NCBI RefSeq assembly: GCF_000379485.1
Contig: NZ_KB902297.1
Span: 207-34,542 of the forward strand
Direction of reading: 5' to 3'
From: Wenxinia marina DSM 24838
GTDB lineage: Bacteria > Pseudomonadota > Alphaproteobacteria > Rhodobacterales > Rhodobacteraceae
Length of the DNA: 34,336 bases
Under the pieces are notes generated by a model, which searched no databases, was not told the DNA's origin, and saw nothing but the letters and a program-made list of their open reading frames with translations. This document shows, in pieces, positions 16,996-24,618 of the stretch. A program made the translations under genes and the position numbers. The stretch's first letter is position 1. Each line of letters begins with the position of its first letter.

Positions 16996-18519
16996 TCAGG
17001 CGGTGCCGGGCAGGCGCAGGTCCATGGCGGTTCCGAGCGCGGTCAGTCGTGCGTCCAGATCGTCCGCGTCCCGGGCGATGAGCGCAACGTAGAAATCCGG
17101 ACGCACCAGCGCGGCCGCCGCATCGCGGCTGTCGAACCACGCGTCCAGATGCCCCTCCCGGTCCGGCAGGGCAGCAAGGTCGATCGTGACGGCGCCGAGG
17201 CTGTCCAGGACCGGCGAGACCGCCGGGACCGGGGCCGCGCGCAAGAGACGCCAGCCGCGGCCGGTCACGTCGTCCAGCATCCGGCCGTCGCCCGCCGCTG
17301 GGTTGATGAACCGCTCGCCCGCGTTGTCGCAAATGATGTCCGAACGCAGGGGCGCAATCAGTTCGGCGGCGCTGCGGATACCGGTTTGCGCGCGAAGGCG
17401 GGCGTCGCGCGCCGCGGCCTTGTCCGGGTCCAGTTCGCAGATGTAGCGGCCGGCCTCGACCGCGGCGCCGATAACGTGACGGACCTGAGTGTCGCGCTCT
17501 GTCTGGTAGCTGTCCAGCAGTCCCGGCCCCGCGATGCCATCCTGCAGCAGCCGCAACCGCCAGGCCAGCCCCGCCGCATCGCGCAGCCCGTGGCAGAGGC
17601 CTTGGCCGAAGAAGGGCGGTGTCTGGTGCGCGGCATCCCCAGCCAGGAAGACGCGGCCCACGTGCCAGTTTTCGGCCACGAGGCCGTGAAAGCGGTAGGT
17701 CGTGGCGCGGATGATCCGATGGGGCACGTCCCGGACCCAAGGCCGGACCAGATCGGCCACGACGTCGGGGCGGGCCATTACGGTTTCGCTCTCGCCCGGC
17801 AGCAGCATGAATTCCCAGCGCCGGTGATTGCCCCGGCCCGGGACGATGGTGGCCGGCCGCCACGGGTCGCACATCATGAGCGACAGGTTCTGCAGGTCCG
17901 CGCTCTCTGGAATGCCGGTCAGGTCGGGATAGGTGATCCGGCCGTCCACCTCGGCGTCGACGACGAGCCAGGGTTCCTCGAAATTGAGGTCGTCGAGATG
18001 GATGCCGAGGGCCTTGCGAACCGTCGACCGAGCGCCGTCCGTGCCGACGACGTAATCCGCGGCCAGGGTCTGTCCGCTTGCCAGCGTCACCGTCGCTTGG
18101 CTGTCGTCCTGGGCGACGCCGGTGACCTCTTCGCCGAGCCGCAGGGTCACGTGGCCGAACCGGCCCAGGCCGCGCCGCAGGACCTGCTCCAGCTCGGGCT
18201 GGTTGAAGAAGTAGTCGTTGGCGTAGCCGTAGGGCCGCGGGGCGCCCCTGGACGACATGAACCGGATCATGCCGTGGTCGGCGCCTATGTGGATATGCCC
18301 GTCGCCCGCCCGCATGAGAGGCAGCATCTCCTCCGCCAGCCCCACGTCGGCCAGCAGGCGGACCATCTCGTGGTCGATATGCACTGCGCGGGGCAGGGCG
18401 TACGGCGCGGTGTCACGGTCGAGCACCAGCGTCCGCAGCCCCGCCTTGCCCAGGAGGTTGGCAAGGAAGACCCCGACCGGGCCGGCGCCGACGATGATGG
18501 TGTCCCAACGAACGGTCAT
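16996..18519 (-). CDS. FAD-dependent aromatic monooxygenase, MhpA-like
   Basis: A 507-residue flavoprotein hydroxylase of the PheA/TfdB/MhpA class, which uses NAD(P)H and oxygen to add an ortho hydroxyl to a phenol. The FAD-binding GAGPVG is at 11-16, and the second FAD motif GDAAHQTPPFFGQG starts at 294. The central DPWRPATIVPGRGNHRRWEF and MLLPGESE segments resemble 3-(3-hydroxyphenyl)propionate hydroxylase. The ATG at 18519 follows GGAGGGGG by six bases. It starts 16 bases after the ThDP-enzyme stop. With the dioxygenase and FAH protein it outlines hydroxylation, ring opening and hydrolysis. The actual phenolic substrate is not known. Confidence 0.85.
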   Translation of the reverse strand: MTVRWDTIIVGAGPVGVFLANLLGKAGLRTLVLDRDTAPYALPRAVHIDHEMVRLLADVGLAEEMLPLMRAGDGHIHIGADHGMIRFMSSRGAPRPYGYANDYFFNQPELEQVLRRGLGRFGHVTLRLGEEVTGVAQDDSQATVTLASGQTLAADYVVGTDGARSTVRKALGIHLDDLNFEEPWLVVDAEVDGRITYPDLTGIPESADLQNLSLMMCDPWRPATIVPGRGNHRRWEFMLLPGESETVMARPDVVADLVRPWVRDVPHRIIRATTYRFHGLVAENWHVGRVFLAGDAAHQTPPFFGQGLCHGLRDAAGLAWRLRLLQDGIAGPGLLDSYQTERDTQVRHVIGAAVEAGRYICELDPDKAAARDARLRAQTGIRSAAELIAPLRSDIICDNAGERFINPAAGDGRMLDDVTGRGWRLLRAAPVPAVSPVLDSLGAVTIDLAALPDREGHLDAWFDSRDAAAALVRPDFYVALIARDADDLDARLTALGTAMDLRLPGTA

Positions 18520-18535
18520 TGTCGCCCCCTCCGGT

Positions 18536-20242
18536 CTAGTATGGAAGCGCCACGTCGGCCGGGCGAGGGGCCCCGGCAGCACCGAAGTACTTCATCGCGG
18601 GGTGCGGCTGGAATGTCGTCAGGCAGTCGATCAGGCTCGGTCTGTCTTCGGCCAAGCATGCGGACAAGGCGGCGCGGAACTCCTCTTCGGACCTCACGGT
18701 GTGGCCGACGCAACCGAAGCCGCGGGCGATGGCCGCGTAGTCGGTGCCGGAGAGGTCGGTCTCGAAGTCGAAGCCGTGCTTCTGCTGCCCTGCGCGGATG
18801 ACTCCCCACGCCGCGTTGTTGTGCACGACGGTGATTACGGGGAGGCGGTAGCGCAGGGCGGTGTCGAGTTCCTGGACGGTGAAGCCCACGCTGCCGTCCC
18901 CGACGGTGCAGATCACCTGCCGGTCCGGATAGGCGGCCTTCAGCCCGATGGCATAGGGCAGGCCGACGCCTAGCAGGGCCAGCCCGGGGGCGTGAAACCG
19001 GGTGCGCGGCGCGGGCGCCGACAGTCGTTCGTTGTGCCAGAAGGTCGTGTGCCCGCCGTCGTAGGTCACGAGCGCGTCCTGCGGCAGCATCTCGTTCAGG
19101 AGTTCGGCGTAGCGGGCCGGATGGGGCAGGCCATCGACAGGCCCCGCACCCGCCGACTCGGACAGCTCGGCCCGATGCCGTGTGGTCAGCATGTCGCGCC
19201 ATCCGGTCACGGCCTTGGGGGGCGTGTGCGAGTTTAGCCGGTTTGCCAAGGCCGTCAGCGCGGCCTTCGCGTCGGCATGGATACCGACGGTAACGGGGAC
19301 GTTGCGGCCGAAGGCGGCGGGATCGGTGTCTATCTGGACGAGGCGCGCGTCCGCCGCGATCAGCGGCCCGTTCGCGCCCCAGAGCCACGACGAGAACCGG
19401 CAGCCGACCGCGAGGACCACGTCGGCCGTCTGCAGGGCCTCGACGAGTGCGGCGCCGCCGATGATGCCGCCGTGTCCGATGTAGGCGGGATGGTCCGTAG
19501 GGACAGTGCCGATGCCCATCTGAGTGGCGGTGGCCGCCGCGCCGAGCCGGTCGGCGACCGTCATCAGCGCATCGGCCGCGCCCGACCGGACCACGCCGCC
19601 CCCCGCGATGACCAGCGGGCGCTTGCCGGCGGCGAGGCAGGCCGCGGCTTCGGCGATGAGTGCGGGGTCCGCGAAGGGTCGGGGTGCCGCAGCGAAATCA
19701 TCCTCCATCAGCATCCGCGGGTCGTAGGGATAGGTCCCGCCCAGGATGTCGGCGGGGATGTTGACATGGACCGGGCCCGGCCGGCCGGTCCGCGCCTCGC
19801 GGATCGCACGCCGCAGGACCTCGGGGGCGCGGCGGCCGTCGGTGAGGCGCAGGCTCGACTTGGTGATCGGACGGAACAGCTCGACCAGGTCGAGGTCCAT
19901 CAGCGTGCCGCGGTCGGGGCCTGTCAGATGGCTGGCGTTGCCGGTGGTGATCACGATCAGCGGCACGTTATCGGCGAAGGCGTTGGCGACGCCGGGCACA
20001 AGGTTGCTTCCGCCGGGGCCAAGCTCGCCGAAGGCACAGGCGATCTGGCCGGTGCCGAGCGCCACGCCGGTCGCCATCATCGCCGCAGCCTGCTCGTGTC
20101 GCACGCCGATGAAGCGGATCCGGTTCTGTTCCGAGAGGGCCCGCATCAGCGGCATCATCTTGCCGCTGGCGATACCGAAGGCCTTCGTCACGCCAGACAG
20201 CGCCAGGCAATCGATCACGATCTGAGCGCAGATACGTTCCAT
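18536..20242 (-). CDS. Thiamine-diphosphate-dependent enzyme (acetolactate synthase/benzoylformate decarboxylase superfamily)
   Basis: A 568-residue protein with the three-domain layout of the family: N-terminal PYR domain with the catalytic Glu50 (VRHEQAAAMMATG), a central domain (about 190-330) and a C-terminal PP domain with the ThDP/Mg motif running from GDGS at 448 to VHNN at 476. Members condense or decarboxylate 2-oxo acids. As the first gene of an operon with an aromatic hydroxylase and dioxygenase, decarboxylation of an aryl 2-oxo acid (benzoylformate-like) is more likely than branched-chain amino acid synthesis, but this is inference. No small regulatory subunit is nearby. The start ATG at 20242 is preceded by GGGAGGACC. 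Confidence 0.85.
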   Translation of the reverse strand: MERICAQIVIDCLALSGVTKAFGIASGKMMPLMRALSEQNRIRFIGVRHEQAAAMMATGVALGTGQIACAFGELGPGGSNLVPGVANAFADNVPLIVITTGNASHLTGPDRGTLMDLDLVELFRPITKSSLRLTDGRRAPEVLRRAIREARTGRPGPVHVNIPADILGGTYPYDPRMLMEDDFAAAPRPFADPALIAEAAACLAAGKRPLVIAGGGVVRSGAADALMTVADRLGAAATATQMGIGTVPTDHPAYIGHGGIIGGAALVEALQTADVVLAVGCRFSSWLWGANGPLIAADARLVQIDTDPAAFGRNVPVTVGIHADAKAALTALANRLNSHTPPKAVTGWRDMLTTRHRAELSESAGAGPVDGLPHPARYAELLNEMLPQDALVTYDGGHTTFWHNERLSAPAPRTRFHAPGLALLGVGLPYAIGLKAAYPDRQVICTVGDGSVGFTVQELDTALRYRLPVITVVHNNAAWGVIRAGQQKHGFDFETDLSGTDYAAIARGFGCVGHTVRSEEEFRAALSACLAEDRPSLIDCLTTFQPHPAMKYFGAAGAPRPADVALPY

Positions 20243-20275
20243 GGTCCTCCCCCCTCGTGTCGCGTCGGGCGGAGG

Positions 20276-20292
20276 TTAATCGCGTGATCAAA
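20276..20292. promoter_or_regulatory. Probable TetR operator before the ThDP-enzyme operon
   Basis: TTAATCGCGTGATCAAA is an imperfect inverted repeat (TTAATC/GATCAA around GCGT) 34 bases upstream of the ThDP-enzyme start. A near-identical element, differing at 2 of 17 positions, lies at 21084-21100 before the divergent TRAP operon. On the minus strand TTGCCA (20302-20297) and GATTAA (20281-20276) could form a promoter overlapping it. Confidence 0.6.
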
Positions 20293-20313
20293 GAATGGCA
20301 AGAAGTCGGGCGG

Positions 20314-20994
20314 TCAGGCTGTCTGTTCCTGGCCAGCGGCCTTCGCTTCAGGCGCGGGCGCCGAGAAGGCGGCGATCAGGACGGGGATCATCTGGCGGTA
20401 GACCTCGCCCCCGTCGGAGCTGTCGCATTTCCCGCCGGAGACGACGAGAAGGCCCGGTGGCGTGGGGCGGGTGTCGAAGAATAGCAGAGAGCCGATCATC
20501 GCATAGAATCGCCAGATGACGACCTCGCGCGGCAGGTGGGGCAGGACGGCGCAGATTTCGTCGATGAAGGCGAGGTTGACGGTGTTGAAGGCACGGGCGG
20601 CGATCTCTTCCGCGACCTCCGATCTTTCGTTGATCAGGCTTGCGTGCAGGCGGGCGAAATTCGCTCTGTTCGAGCTCCATTTCTTCTTGTTCAGAAGGGG
20701 TTCGAGATAGATTCGCAGTAGGCCCTCGAGGCCGATTTCGGCGCCCTTCGCCCGGGCGCGCGTCAGGTCGTGCATGCGCTGCGCGACATGGTCCGCGGCG
20801 CTGGCGCGGATCACCTCCTCGAAGATGCCCTCCTTGCCACCGAAGTGGTAGGCAATCAGCGCCGGGTTCACCTCGGCCGCGCCAGCAATGTCCCGGATGG
20901 AGACTGCCCGGAAGCCCTTTTCGGCGAACTTGTCGGCCGCGGCTTCGATCAGGCTTTGCCGGGTCGCGGCGGAGTTGGAGTTGGTTCGTGCCAT
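20314..20994 (-). CDS. TetR-family transcriptional regulator
   Basis: A 226-residue repressor. The N-terminal helix-turn-helix (about residues 10-56) reads RQSLIEAAADKFAEKGFRAV and on to IRDIAGAAEVNPALIAYHFG, a textbook TetR domain. A ligand-binding helical domain follows (LLRIYLEPLLNKKKWSSNRA) that I cannot assign to a substrate class. The ATG at 20994 begins the conserved part; an upstream ATG at 21099 would add 35 unlikely residues. It lies upstream of the ThDP operon in the same direction and divergent from the TRAP operon. The shared 17-base element in front of both makes them its likely targets. The gap to the TRAP start contains the promoter and operator. Confidence 0.88.
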   Translation of the reverse strand: MARTNSNSAATRQSLIEAAADKFAEKGFRAVSIRDIAGAAEVNPALIAYHFGGKEGIFEEVIRASAADHVAQRMHDLTRARAKGAEIGLEGLLRIYLEPLLNKKKWSSNRANFARLHASLINERSEVAEEIAARAFNTVNLAFIDEICAVLPHLPREVVIWRFYAMIGSLLFFDTRPTPPGLLVVSGGKCDSSDGGEVYRQMIPVLIAAFSAPAPEAKAAGQEQTA

Positions 20995-21062
20995 CCCGTC
21001 AATGTGCCTCCGATCCTGGTGGGCTCGAGCATAGCCCGGCGCACCGGGATGCAAAACATCCC

Positions 21063-21100
21063 TTGACGCAGCCACCCGAGTATTTAATCGTGTGTTCAAA
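21063..21100 (+). promoter_or_regulatory. Promoter and TetR-type operator of the second TRAP operon
   Basis: TTGACG (21063-21068) and TAATCG (21085-21090) are spaced by 16 bases. The -10 lies within TTAATCGTGTGTTCAAA (21084-21100), the second copy of the 17-base element also found at 20276-20292. A repressor bound there would cover the -10. The first gene starts 33 bases downstream. Confidence 0.6.
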
Positions 21101-21132
21101 CTTTGAGGCAGACGGCGTCGGGGAGGAGGCCA

Positions 21133-21666
21133 ATGTCACCGAAGGCTAGCCATCGGGCTCAGGTGCTCCGGGTTGCGGAGGGCGCCGCACGGCTGATGAC
21201 ATATGCCGCGGGTGTGGCCCTGGTCCTGGCGACGGCCCACATCTTCGCCGACGCCATCGCGACCAAGTTCTTCCGCTGGCCGCTCTTCGCGACACACCAG
21301 ATCGTCACTGGCTACTACATGGTGGCGCTGTTCTTCCTGCCGCTGGCCCATGCCGAGCTGCGGGGCGCCCACATCACGGCCGACCTGCTCTACTCCGGCC
21401 TTCCCGACCGCCTGCGCACGGTGGTGCGAACCGCGAACGGCATCTGCCTGACGGGCTTTCTCGCCGTCATGACCTGGCAGGCCTGGATCAAGGCGGCCAG
21501 TCAGACCTCGCGCGGCGAGCAGGAAATGATTTCCGGCACGGCCTTCATCCTGTGGCCCTCTCGCTGGCTGGTCGTCCTCGGCCTCGCCGCGATGACACTG
21601 GCCGCGCTGCTGACGCTGCTGACCCGCAAGGACAACGGCGCCGCACCCGAGGAGACCACGGCATGA
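21133..21666 (+). CDS. dctQ: TRAP transporter small permease, DctQ family
   Basis: A 177-residue membrane protein with four hydrophobic helices (about residues 22-45, 58-76, 100-120 and 138-160). The PLAHAELRGAHITADLLYSG loop is characteristic of DctQ. The ATG at 21133 is preceded by GGGAGGAGG, making it preferable to the ATG at 21103. Its stop overlaps the dctM start (ATGA). Subunit order here is Q-M-P, unlike P-Q-M in the first TRAP operon, so the two systems are not recent duplicates. Confidence 0.9.
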   Translation: MSPKASHRAQVLRVAEGAARLMTYAAGVALVLATAHIFADAIATKFFRWPLFATHQIVTGYYMVALFFLPLAHAELRGAHITADLLYSGLPDRLRTVVRTANGICLTGFLAVMTWQAWIKAASQTSRGEQEMISGTAFILWPSRWLVVLGLAAMTLAALLTLLTRKDNGAAPEETTA

Positions 21667-22967
21667 GCGACATCGCTGTCGGCGGCATCGGCGTCGGGGT
21701 CATGATTCTGCTGATCATGCTGCGGTTCCACATCGGCCTCGCCATGGGGATGGTCGCGACCGTCGGGATCATGGTGATCCAGGGCCCGCGCGCCGCCTTC
21801 TCCATCTTGCAGAACGTTCCCTACAGCTTTGCCGCGAACTGGGAGTTCTCGGCGGTGCCGCTGTTCCTGCTGATGGGGGCGGTGGCCCATGCCTCGGGCA
21901 TGACCTCGTCGCTGTTCCACGCTGCCCGGCTCTGGCTGTCGTGGTTGCCGGGCGGGCTTGCCATCGCGACCAACATCGGCTGCGCCGGCTTCTCGGCCGC
22001 CGCCGGTTCGAGTGTCGTGACCTCCGTCGCGATGGGGCGGATCGCGGTGCCCGAAATGCTGCGCTTCGGCTACGACAAGGGGCTGGCCACCGGGACCGTG
22101 GCCGCCGCCGGCACCCTGGGCGTCATGATCCCGCCGTCGATCCCGATGATCATCTACGCCTATTTCGCCGAGGTCTCTGTCGGCGCGATGTTCCTCGCCG
22201 GCATCCTGCCGGGGCTGCTGACCGCCGCGCTCTACTGCGTGATGATCATGGTCCGCTGCACTCTGAACCCCGCGTTGGCGCCCAAGGTGCGCGAGGACGC
22301 GGACCCTCGCGAGAAATGGCGCGCCCTGGCCGACGTCTGGCCGCTGCCGGTCATCATCTTCGTCATCGTCGGGACGATCTACGCCGGTATCGCCTCGGCC
22401 ACGGAAAGCGCCGCCTTCGGCGTCGTGGCCGCCGTCCTGATCGCCCTGCTCAAGCGCAAGCTGACACGCGCGGTCCTGCGCGACGCGATCGGCGGGACGA
22501 TCGAGAATACCGCCAGTATCTTCTTCATCATCCTCGGCGCGGTGCTCCTGACCCGGTTCATGGCTTATTCGGACCTGCCGGAGTTCATCTCGGAGAGCGT
22601 GATTGCGTGGGGCCTGTCGCCCCTCATGCTGATCATCGCCACCGGCCTGATCTTCCTGGCGCTTGGTTGCATCCTCGACCCGATCGGTCTGATGCTGCTG
22701 GCCCTGCCGGTTTTCCTGCCGATCTACCAGGCGGCCGAGATCAACATGATCTGGTTCGGCATCCTGTTCATCAAGTACATCGAGATCGGGCTGATCACCC
22801 CGCCCGTGGGGATGAACGTCTTCATCCTGCGCTCGATCCTGCCGCAGATCCCGGTCGGGACGATCTTCCGCGGCACCGGCTGGTTCTTCGTGACCGAGAT
22901 CGTCGTAGTCGGCCTTCTGATCGCCTTCCCCGCCATTTCCCTCGTGCTCGCAGAGAGCGCGCGGTGA
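21663..22967 (+). CDS. dctM: TRAP transporter large permease, DctM family
   Basis: A 434-residue polytopic permease. Family motifs include FSAAAGSSVVTSVAMGRIAV, GVMIPPSIPMIIYAYFAEVS, ATESAAFGVVAAVLIALLKR and, near the C-terminus, GLITPPVGMNVFILRS. The start overlaps dctQ by four bases; the binding-protein gene follows after 26 bases with its own ribosome-binding site. It forms the sodium-coupled translocation pore with DctQ. Confidence 0.94.
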   Translation: MSDIAVGGIGVGVMILLIMLRFHIGLAMGMVATVGIMVIQGPRAAFSILQNVPYSFAANWEFSAVPLFLLMGAVAHASGMTSSLFHAARLWLSWLPGGLAIATNIGCAGFSAAAGSSVVTSVAMGRIAVPEMLRFGYDKGLATGTVAAAGTLGVMIPPSIPMIIYAYFAEVSVGAMFLAGILPGLLTAALYCVMIMVRCTLNPALAPKVREDADPREKWRALADVWPLPVIIFVIVGTIYAGIASATESAAFGVVAAVLIALLKRKLTRAVLRDAIGGTIENTASIFFIILGAVLLTRFMAYSDLPEFISESVIAWGLSPLMLIIATGLIFLALGCILDPIGLMLLALPVFLPIYQAAEINMIWFGILFIKYIEIGLITPPVGMNVFILRSILPQIPVGTIFRGTGWFFVTEIVVVGLLIAFPAISLVLAESAR

Positions 22968-22993
22968 CCAAGCTCAACCCAGAGGAGGACACC

Positions 22994-24091
22994 ATGAAAC
23001 TGCTGAGCAAAACGGCGATCCTGTCCGCCGCAACCGCCCTCGCCGGCGGCACACTGTCGGCACAGGAACTGCAATATTCCACCCACCTGCCGCCCGTCGT
23101 CGGCGTCAATTCCGCAGGCATCCAGCCGCTCTTCGAGCGGGTGAGCGAGGCCACCGGAGGAGAGATCACTGTCAAGTACTTCTGGGCCGGGCAGCTCTTC
23201 GACGCGGCCGGGAATTTCGAGGCGATCCGTGACGGCGTGATCGACATGGCCTTCACCCAGCCCGAAGACGCCCAGGCGGACATGCCGGCGAACTTGATCT
23301 TCTCCGATCTCTACTTCATCGGCGACAACCCCTACGCCACTGCCGCCGCGGCGAACGAGACGATCCTGCTGGACTGCCAGACCTGCCGCGACGAATACGC
23401 CAACAACAATGCGATGTTCATGGGCACCCATGCGACGACGCCGACCAAGATGTCCTGCGCCGCCGACATCCAGTCGATGGACGACCTTCAGGGCCGCAAG
23501 GTGATCGGCCAGACCACGCTCGCCGAGTGGGTCGCCACCTTCAACGGCACGCAGCTCGACGTGCCGCCGCCGGCCCGGCTCGAGGCGATGGAGCGCGGCG
23601 TCGCCGACTGCACCATCATCACGCCCGAGTGGCTCGACACCTTCTCGCTGGGCGAAGTCGTCCAGACGGTGATCGACGTGCCGAACGGCTCGCAGTTCGC
23701 GATCTCCATCGCGACCACCAACGCCGAAACCTGGGAAGGCCTGTCCGACGAAGCACAGGCGGCCTTCCTGGAGGCGATGCCCCACGCGATCGAGGGGATC
23801 GTCGACAACTACGTGGAACGGGACGCCGCCGCGCTCGAGAAGTGGCAGGCCGAGGGCCTGACGGTCACCGATCTCGGCGGCGCTTACGAGGAGGCGTTGG
23901 ACGCCTACCTTGTCGGCTACGAGCAGCGGGTGATCGAAGGGGCGCAAGCCCGCGGCGTGGAGAACGCCGAGGAGATCGTGAACGCCTTCCTCGAGAACCT
24001 CGAGAAATGGAACGCCATCATCGAGGAGCAGGGGACCGAGAACTACGCCCAGCTCCTGTGGGACGAAATCTACAGTCAGGTCGACTACTGA
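22994..24091 (+). CDS. dctP: TRAP transporter solute-binding protein (DctP superfamily), atypical
   Basis: A 365-residue periplasmic receptor, somewhat longer than usual. The signal peptide is residues 1-23 (cleavage after TLSA, near 23/24). The DctP-like fold is seen in FEAIRDGVIDMAFTQPEDAQ and LEAMERGVADCTIITPEW. In the segment aligning with the family's LRIRTPQ carboxylate-binding strand it reads LQGRKVIGQTTLAEW, so the hallmark Arg appears to be replaced by Ile171. Four cysteines (128, 131, 155, 206) could form periplasmic disulfides. Together these suggest a ligand other than a simple dicarboxylate, consistent with the aromatic enzymes nearby. The ATG at 22994 has AGAGGAGG ten bases upstream. 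A perfect palindromic hairpin follows the stop. Confidence 0.88.
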   Translation: MKLLSKTAILSAATALAGGTLSAQELQYSTHLPPVVGVNSAGIQPLFERVSEATGGEITVKYFWAGQLFDAAGNFEAIRDGVIDMAFTQPEDAQADMPANLIFSDLYFIGDNPYATAAAANETILLDCQTCRDEYANNNAMFMGTHATTPTKMSCAADIQSMDDLQGRKVIGQTTLAEWVATFNGTQLDVPPPARLEAMERGVADCTIITPEWLDTFSLGEVVQTVIDVPNGSQFAISIATTNAETWEGLSDEAQAAFLEAMPHAIEGIVDNYVERDAAALEKWQAEGLTVTDLGGAYEEALDAYLVGYEQRVIEGAQARGVENAEEIVNAFLENLEKWNAIIEEQGTENYAQLLWDEIYSQVDY

Positions 24092-24102
24092 CTCCAATCC
24101 TG

Positions 24103-24128
24103 CAGGAAGGCGGCGCGCCGCCTTCCTG
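24103..24128 (+). terminator. Perfect 13-base-pair palindromic hairpin after the TRAP binding-protein gene
   Basis: CAGGAAGGCGGCG (24103-24115) is followed directly by its exact reverse complement (24116-24128). No T-run follows, and the next gene's ribosome-binding site is about 14 bases on. It probably protects the upstream message or attenuates, so that the binding protein exceeds the downstream enzymes. Confidence 0.7.
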
Positions 24129-24153
24129 TAGCCCACGCCAAGGAGAGACACCC

Positions 24154-24597
24154 ATGGTCTATCCCGTCGCCAGTTCCCTGACCCTCGCGCAGGCCGACGC
24201 GATTGCCGAGGCGGCCATCGCTTATCGCAGGAGCGCGGGGTTCCTGCCGCTGACGGCCGTCGTGCTCGATGCCGGTGGTCAACTCGTGACCGCCAGGCGT
24301 GAGGATGGCTGCGGCATCGTCCGCTTCGACGTGGCCTTCGCAAAGGCCTGGGGCTCGGTCGGCATGGGCCTGCCCGCCCGGACGCTGGGCGAGAGGCTGG
24401 GCAAGAATCCGGCCTTCCTGGGCTCCATCGTCGCCGCCTCGGACGGGCGCATGGCCCCCAATGCCGGCGGGGTGCTGATCCTTGATAACGGCGGCACCGT
24501 GATCGGCGCCGTCGGGATCAGCGGCGACACTGGCGACAACGACGAAATCTGCGCACGCGAAGGCATCGCTACGGCGGGCCTGAGGGCGGCCGATTGA
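24154..24597 (+). CDS. GlcG/HbpS-family (DUF336) protein
   Basis: A 147-residue single-domain protein. It has the typical start LTLAQADAIAEAAIAY, the ALPLTAVVLDAGG-like strand (PLTAVVLDAGGQLV), and the C-terminal GGVLILDNGGTVIGAVGISG glycine-rich loop with DNDEICAREGI. Family members include heme-binding HbpS and GlcG of glycolate operons; the biochemical role is mostly unproven. It has no signal peptide. It lies between the TRAP binding protein and the aldehyde dehydrogenase, with AAGGAGAGA before the ATG, so it is part of the same catabolic operon. Confidence 0.88.
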   Translation: MVYPVASSLTLAQADAIAEAAIAYRRSAGFLPLTAVVLDAGGQLVTARREDGCGIVRFDVAFAKAWGSVGMGLPARTLGERLGKNPAFLGSIVAASDGRMAPNAGGVLILDNGGTVIGAVGISGDTGDNDEICAREGIATAGLRAAD

Positions 24598-24618
24598 CCC
24601 ACTCTAGAGGAGACACCG

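Noticed and set aside
18536-20242. Biosynthetic acetolactate synthase (ilvB)
   Set aside because: No small regulatory subunit or ilv genes are adjacent; the operon partners are a hydroxylase, an FAH-family enzyme and an extradiol dioxygenase.
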